DNA from: Tubiluchus corallicola | Lineage: Eukaryota; Priapulida; Priapulimorpha; Priapulimorphida; Tubiluchidae | Assembly: GCA_030141605.1 (NCBI GenBank) | Contig: JAQGDQ010000638.1 | Span: forward strand, 66,531 to 111,530 | Length of the DNA stretch: 45,000 bases | Direction: 5' to 3' | In this document: positions 1-13,700 of the stretch, piece by piece | Layout of the letters: every line of letters begins with the position of its first letter | Numbering within the stretch: the stretch's first letter is position 1 | Notes under the pieces: model-generated | The model's database searches: none | Seen by the model: only the letters and a program-made list of their open reading frames with translations | What the model was told of the DNA's origin: nothing | Translations under genes and position numbers: made by a program

Positions 1-612
1 TAATAATGGTTGGTTTTACTCGGAGTAGCTGAATGTGGTGAGACAAAATCAAGGATAGTTGTACAAGCAACTGGTAAAGTTTATAGTAAGGTATCTTAGC
101 CAAGTTTGCATGAACATTCAACCTCTCACAACAACAGGAACAACCTGAAAACCACCCTGAACGTCATCCATCTATTTTTCGACTAGGTACAGAGCTGCTT
201 AACTATCATCCAAGCACACACAGCGGTAATCCAAACAAATCAGTGGTAAATTAATTATTAAAAGGTATTTAAGTAAATAAACACGGAAAAAACCTCGAAA
301 ATTAGTCAAGTAAGGCATTTTTGCAATTACAGTATAAATGACTAAATGGTTTTTACAGCATTTTACTTGTAAATTTAATTTTATAAGGGCAAATTTAATA
401 AACAGCGCTTATTGTATTATTAAAGGAAAGATCAACGCTTCTGTGAAGTTGGCCTTATTTAAATGTTTGCAACAAATGCTTGAAGCATTTAGTAATAAGT
501 GTGATAATACATCATGTAATTAACCAAATCAATTTGATCATTTCATCATCATTATCATCATCATCATCATCCAATAAATCACTCGTCCAGGGACATGATT
601 CTGCTCACCTCT
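1..612. other. Intron sequence, no exon seen
   Basis: Falls in the CCDC66 intron after exon 9. I found no reading frame that could continue the protein. It contains a short CAT microsatellite (about 541-571). Confidence 0.5.
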
Positions 613-1275
613 CTATGCCAGGACTCCCTGCTCGCCGCAATGCCCCCAAGTGGATTTATTTCTAAGGAGCAATGCTGAAGTGTTTAAATCTTTCTGTGCA
701 AAATCTAAATATATTAACATTTGTCCTCCTGTAGGTTTTTTAGCTGGTTCTATGGCTTGTTGAAGAGCTATCTTCACTGGAATATCATCAGGTAGTCTAA
801 GCATACGCCCAATCCATCTTAAATGTCGTCTTTTTATTTTTCTTGTCCAAGGTTCTTCTTTTATTTTTTCATATAGATCTTTGTTTGAAATTTTCTTTGG
901 CCGTCTAATACCCAAAATGTTTCTGTAATTTCGTCTTTGAAACGCGTCGATTTCAGCTTTATGATTTGCTTTTAATGTCCAGAGCTCAGAGTTATACAGA
1001 AATACAGTTTCAACTAAGGCTGAGAATATTCTAATTTTTGTTTCCAAAGAAATCTTCCTACTCTCAAAACCTTTGTGAGTTTTGAACAAGCTGATAATGC
1101 CATTATCTTCCGTCTTGATATGTCGTCCTCTGTTGCCAGCAGGCTACCGAGATACTTGCATCTTTGCCATGATTCATCACCATGTCGTGTTAGGTTAAAC
1201 TCTTCAGTTTTATTTTTGTTTACAACAAGATCCATTCTGCTCAGTTTCTCCTCTAGTGAGTTTTTTATTTCAACT
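613..1275 (-). mobile_element. Non-LTR retrotransposon (LINE) reverse-transcriptase C-terminal fragment, frameshifted
   Basis: Two overlapping minus-strand frames (about 1014-1275 and 613-1089) together read as the end of a LINE reverse transcriptase: EEFNLTRHG...CKYLGSLLATEDDI, then KIRIFSALVETVFLYNSELWTL, FQRRNYRNILGI and HLRWIGRMLRLPDD. YLGS, the LY-x-SE-x-W-T-L block and the HLRWIGR-like block are typical of this C-terminal region in RTE/Jockey-type elements. The coding sequence is broken by a frameshift near 1020-1080 and truncated at both ends, so it is a dead copy inside a CCDC66 intron. Confidence 0.75.
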
Positions 1276-1715
1276 ATTATTTATTTATTATTTTATTTGA
1301 TCATCTCACGCATGGTGACTTTCACTTTGAGGAAAAGTAGCACACTGTCAATTTCTATCTAAACCATGATAAGTTTTTACAAAAAATTCATAGCTAATTT
1401 TCTGATATTTTTGCATAAACATTAGATAAGCAGTACAAGTTTCAAGTAGTTCAAGCAATGCGTACTTTAAGAAAGCCAAAACGCTCTTACGAAAATATAA
1501 TTTTATAATAAGTTATAATTTTCAAGTTATACTTATAATGGAGCTGAATCTGAATATCTCAATAGAGCGGTAGTAACTTTATGGACAGTTTTTACAAATT
1601 TCTTTGATATATTTTTCTGAGTTTGAGTGATAATAAAATAAACCCAGCATACTACGTAATTCATCTATCCATTCCTTTAATATGTGCATGATAAAATAAA
1701 TGATATAATATTTAC

Positions 1716-1773
1716 CTAATTCACGAAGCCATTGTCGTTTGTCGTGCTTTGGTTTCTCTTCTCGCATCATTCC
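1716..1773 (-). CDS. CCDC66: CCDC66-like coding exon 9 (last in window)
   Basis: 58 nt between acceptor TTTTAG and donor GTAAAT. It encodes GMMREEKPKHDKRQWLREL, which resembles the K-x-E-x-x-R-K-W-I-E-E-L helix opening the conserved CCDC66 coiled-coil domain. It ends with one base of a split codon. The next exon lies beyond the left edge. Confidence 0.7.
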
Positions 1774-4700
1774 CTAAAAAATTGTTTTAATAGATCACTA
1801 TTACATACAAACATACGGTACTGGTGCTGCCACCTATGTGACGATAGGCAAACTATACAATAGAAATGAATGAAAATCAGTTGTATCTCAAATGTTTTCC
1901 AAAGGGAATTTAAACACTTAAACTCATTCTAAAACACTTATTAAAATACAAATAATATTAGTGCTGCCACCTGCGAAGTAAATATCAAACTAAATTGAAA
2001 AAATTAATGAAGTCTTTCTGGACATAAATTCTCTTGAAGAAAATAAATTTTCCTGGCTTTTCCATGACTTTTCCCACAGAATTTCTGTTTAAAATCAACA
2101 CAGCATGGTTCCCACAGAATTTTAAAATAAATTTTCCTGGCTTTTCCATGACTTTTCCCTGGCCAAATATTGATATTCCATGACCAAGATAAGCAGGAAT
2201 TACATTACCAGTATACATATTCAAACTTTTTTGCTTATAGACATTCACACATATACTGATATTTTTGGAACAGAAATTGAAATTGGGAACCTGCCATAGC
2301 AAAATTTTATTTGAACACGAATCCCTGAAAAATATGCTGGAATCACATCGGTTCCCTGACTAATTATCAAACTACCTTTCCCCCCCGACTTTTCCCTTAA
2401 TTTCCAGGATAGTCTGTATTTTCATAGATTTTCCAGAATTTTCTCTGACTGTGAGAACCCTGACAGTCTTCAATGATTAACATTTTACAGGTTTTAAAAC
2501 TTTTTTCTTATATCAGCTACAACGCGGTATGCACAAATGAATTGCATTTTCAAATCATAGTACACAATTTTCTGTAAGTTACAGAACTGGTTCTAAACAA
2601 TCTGATACAGAACAGGTGCAAATGCATCATGAAAAACTTTAACAATCGTCACTAACTTTGCCTGTTAAGAATGAAATTTGCATTATTAAGAGTAAACATT
2701 GTTTAAAACTAGATCTGTTTCATGACATGCATTCGATCCATGCTGCATGCAATTATATCGTGCCATATCAGGGCATATCATGATGTGCCACACCGATATC
2801 ATGCAATTCTGACTGCAATAAGCTTTCATCATAAATTCTTGCATCACTCAATTGCGTTACTCACAGGAATGAGACCAAATTCCTGATCGCCGTTGGTTGC
2901 AGGCAGCGCCGCCCTGGTGAGAGGTGCTGAATGGCTTGATCGAGGCATGGTCGGGACATCTGTAATCGGCGGCACCCTGGCCGAGTGATGACGTTCAAGC
3001 GGGATCTATAATTCATGCAAGTTCTAGTCTTCTACACAACATTTATTTACAAAGTTACACAAGATTAACAAACATTACTTTGCTAGCTGTAGCAAAATTG
3101 GCCAAAAAACGTAAAAAATGCAAGGCATGTATCTGCTGGCTGTTTAAAGCACAAGAACACCCTTCATAAAGCTATGAAATTAATCTTGAAATTTTCTATA
3201 TCACTTAAATGCGTCTTATTGCATACGGAGGTTGCATTAGCAGCAACGCTGTATAAAACTTGTAAATTTAAATTTCCGTGACGATCGCCAGGTGCAACCA
3301 TTTCGACACATCAACAGTCATTTGAAACAAGGTTAGATAACATTGCGTAAAGTTTGAAAGATTAATCAGAGCATTCGAAGCAAACTTCACTAACAAAGCA
3401 TAACTTTAAATAATTGTATTGTGTCAAAAATATGTCTTTTGGTGAGTCAGTGGTGCACACTGGGAAGGTGAGTCAACGACATTTTACAACTTGGCGCGAA
3501 CATTGGGAATTTTCTCTTCTAGTAGCGAGCTAAGTAATACAATTTTAAGTGGAAAGTTTTTCGAGACATAGTTTTACATATTGCCTTTTCTTCCGCTTTG
3601 AGATTGCCTGTATTAAACCTACTCAGCAAAATGTTTATGATAATATTCCAGTAATATTTTCCTTTTAACTCCCTGCTGACAGATACATTGGCATTAAACA
3701 CATTATCAAGCATTGTTAATTTGGAATGTACTTCACAAACTAAATCATATGCAGATCTTTAAAGGAAGATCGAACGATTGTTTAGACTCAATCTCATTTT
3801 AATTTACTGTCCAAAATATCCATTTTCTTGACTATAAAAGTTAACAATTGTTCCTCATATTTGAATAATTAGCTTAGAAAGTTAATTAACGGCAACTGAA
3901 CACAGCTATTGCTTACGTCAGAAAGTAACCACAGTTTGTGCAATGGCAGGCGTCTTCTCTTGCACATCAAGCACATCTGCATAGATGTTACAGTACTACT
4001 TAAATGCGTGATGTCACGAAAAATGGGCTCTACATCATATGATATCAGTAACTAACACTGCAGTTCATGATCATGGTTATCAAGGTACAGTCTTCTATTT
4101 GTCGGTCACGCAAATGTGACAAAAAGGAACAATTGCCAATCTTAGTAGATTCACTGAGCCGCGCGTATCTTTGAAATTTGAACGAAATTCGAGTATCCAA
4201 GGTAATTATTATTTAATCTAAGCTTTGATTTGAAATAAGCTATTGTAGTTTTCAATATTTTAGAGCAATCTTTATCCTGAACTCGCATTTACATCCGGTT
4301 TTCCTTTAATGGTTAACATGGTGCTGCCACCTGTTAACATAATTGTTGAGGAACTGTAGGGGTTTGAGCACTAGCAAAATATGAATGAATTAAGCAATAA
4401 AAAATGAAAACAACAACAAATAAGAAATGCAAGAAGCAATTTGATTGGCTGGTAGGAAGACCAACCAACCTATCTCTAGGCATTTATTATCGAGGCTGTT
4501 GATCTGCCAGGTCGTCTTCTTGGTTACAACAGGTAGATCATTTTGACTTGGTTATTTTTTCACAAAATAAATTATAAAAAATATAAAATAAACAAGTCAA
4601 AATAATCTACCTACTATGACCAAGAAGACGACTGGGCAGATCAATATGTAAGTAGCCAGCAAGCTTAAAAAGTGCGGTCACCCCTGATTTAGGGGGGGAT

Positions 4701-7700
4701 TCCCAGATTTTAGTTCAGCTTAGGCTCAGTAGTACAAGCCTCAATCAGTGGCTGTTTCATCGTTTCATCAGGTGTAGTGTTCTTATAGATGAGAATCACG
4801 GATAAGAAAAAAGAGGAAGATTGAAGAAAAACATCGAGTCAAAACAGAGTAATATGCACTGTACTACACAGACTGTGTGATACATATTACTAATATGCAT
4901 TGTAATGAAATTATCACTATCTGTCGTGAAAGTAGAAATATATGGTTTGTAATATAAATTTTAATAACTTCTAAAATAGTTTCTTGAGTGTAGTAGTAAT
5001 GATGTGCGCAGGTCGGATGCAAAAAATATCGTTATTAAGTCCTACTGTACTTGGCTCCTTGATCAAACTGCTTGTGGCCCGCAGAAATTGCGGGAAAGCT
5101 TACTGGCTAGTCAGATAATTTGCGCACCTCTGCCGTAGATGATGCCATAAAGTTTGAATGGGTAGAAACCTATTTACGAAATTTTCATTTCGCGGGATTT
5201 GAACTCACAACCGTAATGTCTGTAGGCGAACACGCTACTCGTTGCGCCATCCAAACAAATGACGTCACTACTCAACAAGAAGCCTTACCAATGCGCGCAC
5301 AATTATATCTTAAAATCACAGATGTCGCCACACGAATAAAATTTAAAAATACATAGCAACCAATACAAAAAATCACAACGCACCACAAACTGTTTGGGAA
5401 AAACGCAAAAAATATACAAATACTCACTCAAAGATGTCGCCACGTGATAAAGTTTGAAATACACATAGACAACAATGCTAAACAACTGTAACGTACCACA
5501 AACTGTTTGAGGGAAGTAAGTCTATATATAAGTAGGCTTTCGGCTTTGTAATAAGTGGGGATGGCATCTCCGATAGAATAACTGGTCATACGACAGGGCT
5601 CTGGGAATATGTGACCTCCATCGGATGGAACTGTAGAGTACGCACAATACTAAGTACGATAGCCAATAGGCGGTAGCTATTGTATGATTAGTTATATGGC
5701 TGTACAGTATACCATAGAAATGCTGCATAGAGGTAGCCCAGAAGCTTGTGGGTATGACCCATCTGAGGGGACGAGTCCTTTTTGCAAAATGAAATTTTGG
5801 TTTGAAAGCTTACACGTCTCCCAATGTATTACGTTTAAAAATTTTAAAATCAAAATTGGAAGTTTTTTGAAGTCCCAAAATTCTTTTCCGGAATTTTGGC
5901 ATGTAAACAAGCATTAGACATGCAAACTGATGACATCTTTTGAAATTTTATAAGCTCCTTAGTTTTAAAAATGACCTTAAATTATGAGTAAAACGGTATT
6001 TCTATTTTTAAGTAAAATTGTGATGTCACAGGTTTTAAAATGGCAGACTGACGAAAGAATATTAAAAAGATTTGCGAGGCTGGTGCTCTCTTTTTTGAAA
6101 ACAACTGCAAGCTTCCTAATAGCAGTATATCACCATCCAGCTTTTACTCTTTCCCAATGGCAAAGTAAGAATTTGACAGGAAAATATGTTATACTTAAAG
6201 AAGGGGCACCTGAAGTAGGTTTCAGAAAAATCACCTTAAAATGTTATATTACTTTACAACAACTTTATTCACATATCTTACTCGCACTGAAAGTAATTTT
6301 TGTTTGTTTTCATTTTAAATCTCCCGCAATACTGTTCCGAAGTCGCCATTACATGACGTCATGTACCAAACGTAAATCAAGGGAAGAAAAGGAAATGTTA
6401 AATTGTCTCAAAAGACTTTCCGTGCAAATCTATATTACTTAGATTTTCGCTTACCCGCTAGAAAGACTTATGTAACTAGAAACGAAAATTATTAACTATT
6501 TAAAATGTTTTCACTAATTGGCAAAATGTCGCTGACTCACCCTCCAGGGGGCACCAATTACTAACCAAAAAACGTATTTTTAATCTTATTGACAAGATAC
6601 GGTAATTTTACATTTCATTTAGTTAGTGACTTGTGCGCTACGAATGCTCTGATTATTTTTCCAAACTTTACAAAATGTTATCTAAACCTGTTTCAAATGA
6701 CCTGTCGTGAAAATGGCTGCATCTTACGGTCATCGCGGGAGTTTAAATTTACATGTATTACACAGCGTGACTGCCGATTGAAGTCCTGCACGCAAAAAGG
6801 CAGTTTGTAGGTGATATAAAATTTCAAAACGAATTTTTTAAGCTTTATGTTTATGAAGGGTTTTCTTGTGGAGCTAGAGTACTGTTTATATTAGTCTCGG
6901 GTGTAATCGTTACATCAGTGGAACAAAAAGTGAGTTTTCTAACTTTCTCTGCTCTAGTGTACATAGTCACCTACTCACAATGAAAATTTTACATTAACAC
7001 GACATCAAACACATGCTTAACTTAAGGCTGTGAACTAATTTCACACTTGGGTTGGCTTTCTACTAATGCACCAGGCACATACAACCGATGACAGTTTTAC
7101 AAACAAGTTGCAAACAACAGTTAAATGTAGGGAGGGGTACTAATCCTAACCTATATAAAATGACAATGTTAAAAATGCTTGAAAATAAAGATTCCGAGAC
7201 TTCCCACGCAGCAAAAGATGTCAAAAATTCTTTTAATTTTTTCAGAAGTTTTTTTTTCATTCTTTTAAAGCTAATGGGTATTTTGACATCTTTTACAGTT
7301 ATGACCATGGCAAGTTACTGTTACGGTCTTGCAACTTCTTTTACGGTTACCAAACGTTAAAACTTTTCTAATACTGTAACACATTTTAAACATCAAAACT
7401 CAGAAATTTTTGCCAAGCCGCATTTGTCAGTACAAGTTAGAATCAAGCATTGATTATTGGTAACAAGGTATTGATTGCACTGCTACGTTGCGCTCTTGTT
7501 TTAATACGTGCCAGCAGCGTAGCATGGTCTATTCGCCAGATTTCACAAAAGAATTTTATAGAATTTTTATTAAAATACAGACAATATATAGACAATTTTT
7601 ATTAAAAAATTAAGTTAAAAATGTTAAAAAAAGGATGTTTCCAAACATTTTGACTTTTTCCTAACAAATTTTAAGTTATAAAATGTCAAAACGCATGTGA

Positions 7701-10700
7701 ACACACGTTTTTTAACATTTTACAACATAAACTTTTAATAAAAGATGCTTTCTTTTTATAATGGTGTGTCTGTATAAACTGACCAAGTTTGGCAGAAGTG
7801 CAGAAATGCACTTAATAGTTCCTGTAGTTGAGACAAAAGTGACAAAAATGCATAGATTTACGTTAAACGATAACTTGAAAATGAGAAACGTGTTTTGAGA
7901 TTAAGCGGGGAAGAAATGGCCTGCAGTTAGAAGTAAAAAAGTAAAGTAAAGTAAAGTAAAGTATTTGTTTTGCATGAGTGAGTCAGCTATTGCATCTACA
8001 TCCTCTTCCAACTCAGCGGCCGAAACTCGACTCTCAAGTTCCTCCTGACGACTCCAAAAACCTGTATTTGTATTTGTTTTTTGTCTTCCTTACTCCTTTA
8101 ACAACATATTCCTTGAAAAATATCATAACTATACGTATACAAAATTTCTCTCCATTAATACAAATTATTTTATGATTATAATTACACTCCTGCCCAAATG
8201 AGAATATAATCGCCTCTCAAAAAACTAAAACTATAATATGTAAACCTACTCACATGACCTTCTTTCTCCAAACTGTTTTTTATCGCTATCCTGTTCTTAC
8301 TGACATACCTGACTTTTCCTTTTTCACATTTATTAAATAATTCTTTTCTCTCTAGTACAAACTACATTACTAACAATTGCCAGGTGCCACTAGCTGGTCG
8401 GCCGATGCTTAGCGATATACTTCAGTACAACCCAAAGACACGTGCTCACATCTAGCATAACTGCTCTGGTTATCGCATTTCAAGGACCAATTTTTACATT
8501 GGTTTTCATAAACAAAAAAACCTTGCAGATGTCGCAACATTTAACTATTGAAAATCATCTCACAATACTAGTTTCTAAAATGCACTGACAAATGCTATAA
8601 AAATGAACATTAGATTATTAAATTCATGTAATATGCAAAATACCTGAAGAGGAGAAGCTTGTTTCAGAGGAGCAGGAGGAGCGCCACCTCCTGGGCGACC
8701 CCAAGGATTGTATTCCCTCATTTGCAATTGCTCTGAAACGCAAAACCGACAATCTTTGTAATGACTCCGTATAATTGACTGAATGATGCATAATAACTCT
8801 ATCAAGAACTCAATGATTTATTTATACCACAGCCGTTAATTTCAGTAATCTCAAATCAGAGGATAAAATAAACAATCTTCTATCTGGTAATCCACTACTA
8901 AGCCACAATCAAAATGTTCACATATTTCAGTTAGTTCACAGGTATAGTAAGGACACCAAAAGATTCCACCTGTGCCGATTTAAACTTGTATTGCCCCCTC
9001 TTTTCTGTTATAAATTGGTTTCCTTTTAAAAAGGTCATGTGACCAGGCTTTTACCTGTACACTTACCTGTAGATTGGAGTAACTCAGGCGTTCACACACT
9101 GCAGTGACAAATTGTTTAGCGTCAGTCATTTATTCGTTGTTGTAATTTCATAATTACACTTATAGAAGATCAACATGTAAGTTGATTTATTAATTTCTTA
9201 AATCTTGAACCTTTGTTTATTAAAAATACTAGAGATTAGATTTTATAATTTGCATAAAAACTTTGTTAAAGTTAATTAGATCAAATTTGGTTTAGATTTC
9301 GCCGTAAAATTGAGCAAAATTATATAAATTTATCTTATTTGTTTTCAGATTAAACGATACAAGCTACACAATTATGTTGTTGGAGATTTTTTATAAGAAG
9401 GTAGCACACCACCATAGAAATTAGTCATTTTGATATCCAGTATTTTAGCAGTTAAATTAGAAATTAGTGAGACTAGCAAGTGAAATGCATTCTTTTTTAG
9501 TCTGTAATGTCCTCCTATGTTCTATTGTTTATTTATATCTGTATGTAATTTTCCATGTATGTATAAACCTGCAGTACAAATCAGTTTATTTATACTGTTT
9601 ATTTCAGGCTTTATCATTTAAATGAAAAATATGTTTAGATAAAATAGTGACTCAAAGTTTTGCTTCACGGCATTAAAGTCAGACACTTATGTGGTGATCA
9701 AAGAGCTTTTACTGCTTTTAAATCAACTTTCCTTGGATTGCACGCACTATAGCAATCATACCAACAGCCATTTTGTTTGAAAGCTGTTATGCGCTGATGC
9801 AAACTTTTAATCACCAGACCAGCAAGTGTCTCTTGAAGCTCCTGCTGCTTCTCACAGAGTGTTTAATCAGTTAACTGCAGCTGTTACGTCACCGATGTAG
9901 TGGCACTAATCTGCCAGCATTCTTTGTGACTTTATGAGCACAAACATCATAGAGAAACTAAGAGTAACAGGGTTAATTTTGAAAAATAGAACATAAGCAC
10001 AAAAACCTATTATTTAAAGCTCTCGCAGGCTTTGCAGTGCATACTAAGCTGGTCAGTGACGACTCGTACTTTTATATTAGTAATACTACACCCATTGGCC
10101 AAGAAATTTAGTTGGTTGAAAGTATCAAAACACTTCCATCTCAATGTAAGTCTACGAAGCAGCTCCTACTGTATTAATATCCGAATGTTTACACAATAAA
10201 TAAAATTCTTTAACTTGAATGTTCACATTATTTCATTTCACACTCGGGTAATGAACAAGCCGCCGAGTAACTGAACATCAGGCCAGCAGGTTTTGTTACA
10301 TTTAGCTTGAGTGTTAGTTTAAACAAAGAAATGAATACATCCACATGGAGTATTGAACCCAGCAGTAACTGATACATTCACTAAACGGCTTGAACATTGT
10401 TCACAGGACAATTAAGAAAAGTGCTACCTGAAGTAGGTTTAGTGTTTTGGATATAAGCATGTGGTGCCTCCTTGTGTTTGTTTTTTTGCAAATTTAGGCT
10501 GTTGATAGACAGTTGAGCTAGGACAGGAAATTGGCCATTGGCCTCATTTTACAGACAGGATAGGAAAGAAGTCATTCTTGTTCAGTACGTCGTGTCGTTT
10601 TGTCACAAAATTTTGTCAGTCGAGTTCTCTTTAGCAAGTTAGTAAGATGCGGCAAAGATGTAAGTTTGATTTCTTCATATTTCATAATATTATTTCACAT

Positions 10701-13700
10701 TTTCATTATAGCAGTTAATTATCTTTTTCACATTTGTTTAGCAGAAAACGTTTTTATTTGCTTCAGATAAAACGAAGTCGAGTCGCACATAATATGTCAG
10801 TCAGTTAGTCAGTCAAATATGTCATGATGTGATAGTGATTTTGGGATGAGACGATAACTGCCCATTTTGGACAATCATAAATCATAAATTACATCTGAAA
10901 GACTGTTGGACTTGTATTTAGTGCATGTCGCGCACATTTAGGAAAAATTGCCTTAAAAATTATATTATATTACTTCATATCAATTTTTTGCGTATATCGC
11001 ACTCGTGTTGAAAAGATTTTTTTTTTGTTTTTAAATCTCCCGCAATACTGTTCCGACTGCACCATTACAAGACGTCACTTTACGCACAACACAAATCAGG
11101 CGAAGAAAAGGAATTCTTAAACTATGTCCCAAAAAACTTTCCATGCAAAGGTACTTTGTTTAGCATTTCGTTTTCCTGCATTTAAAATGCTTTCACCAAT
11201 TGGTAAAATGTTGTTGACTCACCCTCCTGGGTGCACTAATTATGCTACTAATTATTTTTTCAAACTTTACGCAGTATTTTCTAGGCTTCTTTCAAGTGAC
11301 TTATCGTCATAATGGCCACGTCTAACGGTCATCGCTGGAGTTGAAATTTACATATTTTACACAGCATTACTGCCACTGCAAGCCTTGCATGCAAAAAGGC
11401 AGTACGTAAGTGGTATAGAATATCAAAACGAATTCTTTAAGATTGATGTAAGTGAAGGGGTTTATTGTTCTTTAACTTTGTTTAGCACACACAGTGACCT
11501 CTCAGTTATTCACCTCACCACAAAAACTCGTCAACATTTTATTGAACGTACCCAACTGCTGCTGTCTCCATTCCAGCTTCTTCTTTTCTAACTTCGTCAG
11601 CGGAGGCAGATGAGGAGGCGTGTGATTTCGCTCGTTCTTGTGGCGTCCGTCGATGACCGGTTGATGCGGAGAGGTGTCCAGTTGACCGTGAAGTGACCTG
11701 TCACCATGAGGTGAGGTATTAGGAAGAGTGACACTTCCCAGGTGTTGATGGAGCGAGTTTGCCGTGTGATGGAATGACGAGTTCCCAAGCTATTAGAAAT
11801 AAACCACAAATTTAAGTTTAATCCAAGATGTAAATGCTTTAATCCAAGATGTAAATGCTTTAAACCAAGATGTAAATGCTTTAATCCAAGATGTAAATGC
11901 TTTAACCCAGGGGTGTGCAAATTATCTGACTAGCCGGGCCACATTAAACTTTCCCGCAATTCCTGTGGGCCACATGCAGTTTGATCAAGGAGCCAAGTAC
12001 AGAAAGGCCTAATAACGATTTTTTTGCATCCGACCTGCGTACATCATTACTACTGCACTACTACACTCAAGAAACTATTTTAGAAGTTATTAAAATTTAT
12101 ATTACAAACCATATATTTCTACTTTCAGGACAGATAGTGGTGATTTCATTACGATGGATATTAGTAATGTGTAGCACACAGTCTGTGTAGTACAGTGACA
12201 TTAAGCTACAACCGTCTTGTGAGGGTTAATGGCATCCGATCTAGTAGAAAAAACTACCCGCACTATCTTTGGGATCGTGGCACGGACTTTAGCTGGATAC
12301 ACTCAATTAATCGCCCGGGTCGCACTTTCATTAGGTTGACAAATCTCTTCGAGGGCCGCACAAATTCTCTCGGCGGGCCGCAAGTGTCCCGCAGGCCGCA
12401 ATTTGCAAACCCCTAATCTAAGATGTAAACGCTTTAAAGTCAAGCTAAACCCTCCCTATTATAATATAAGTATATGCAATTACGTTCGCAACTTGAAACT
12501 CTACTCTTATTACGAATATAAATTTATTTTATTATAAACTGACTGTAAAAGTTGTTTATTTCGATTTTTTATCGCTATATCGGTATTAAATTTGTAGAAC
12601 CGCCATTTTTCGTTGCACGAGACGGGAGGCATTATGAGAACAGTCATGAGGTAACCAAAGACGCTTTCTGTACCTCTAACGTACCACTTCTGTACCACTC
12701 GCAACAAAGATACGAAATATGGCAATCTTCGCGTATGAAATTCACAAGAAAAAGGTAAGTTATTCATTTACAGATCTCTTTCGTTTAATAATAACTATGA
12801 ATTCTATGAATTCAAAGGGAAGAAAAGAAACAACAAACGTCTTACATATGATCTAGACGGAGACTCGAGTACAACACCTTGTCCAGTGACTTCCATTACG
12901 GACGGCTCTTGTGCGGACGTGTCTTCCATTCCGCCGTTGAGGAGGTCACGCTCATCAGTTTTACTGGATGAATTGACATCGCTCTTTGCTGCATCTGATG
13001 ATCTGGGTGACGTGTCTTTTCCCAAAACCTGGAAGAAACAAAACAGACCTTTGCAGACAGCAAGCTGGAATGGAAGAAACAAAACAGACCTTGGCAGACA
13101 GCAAGCTGGAATGGAAGAAACAAAACAGACCTTGGCAGACAGCAAGCTGGAATGGAAGAAACAAAACAGACCTTGGCAGACAGCAAGCTGGAATGGAAGA
13201 AACAAAACAGACCTTGGCAGACAGCAAGCTGGAATGGAAGAAACAAAACAGACCTTCGCAGACAGCAAGCTGGAATGCAGCACTGCTGTATACATGTTTT
13301 CAAGCGCTGTAGTCGCTGCCATTCGCTTGAAAATGACCACATAACTGGTCAACTTCATGACTATTATACACCATAAATGCGTGTTTCTTAAAGTAATCCA
13401 AATTTCTGCAGCTTAACTACTGCTCATATAAAAATATGACTAAATTAGCTAACAAATTTTTTGTAAAAACTTAATATACTGTTTGTTGACAGAAATTGAC
13501 ATTGTGTTGCTTTTCCTTGACGTCATTGGGCATTCAAAATTTTAATTAATATTATTATTTATTTAACGGTAATTATAGCTCGACTGGTTAGCAAAAACTA
13601 CAACAAATAATTTAATTACTCAAAGTAGTTCCCGTACGAAGGGGACAACATAGTGCAGCAAATCATATAGTACAATAATGTACGTGTAAATATTAGTACT

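Noticed and set aside
11597-11920. 107-codon minus-strand frame covering exon 6
   Set aside because: It is a different frame from the one set by exons 5 and 7, begins in the 21-bp repeat and stops inside exon 6.
12804-13376. Several overlapping open frames of 74-184 codons on both strands
   Set aside because: They are produced by the 41-bp minisatellite, which is open in all frames. Only 12846-13028 on the minus strand joins neighbouring exons.
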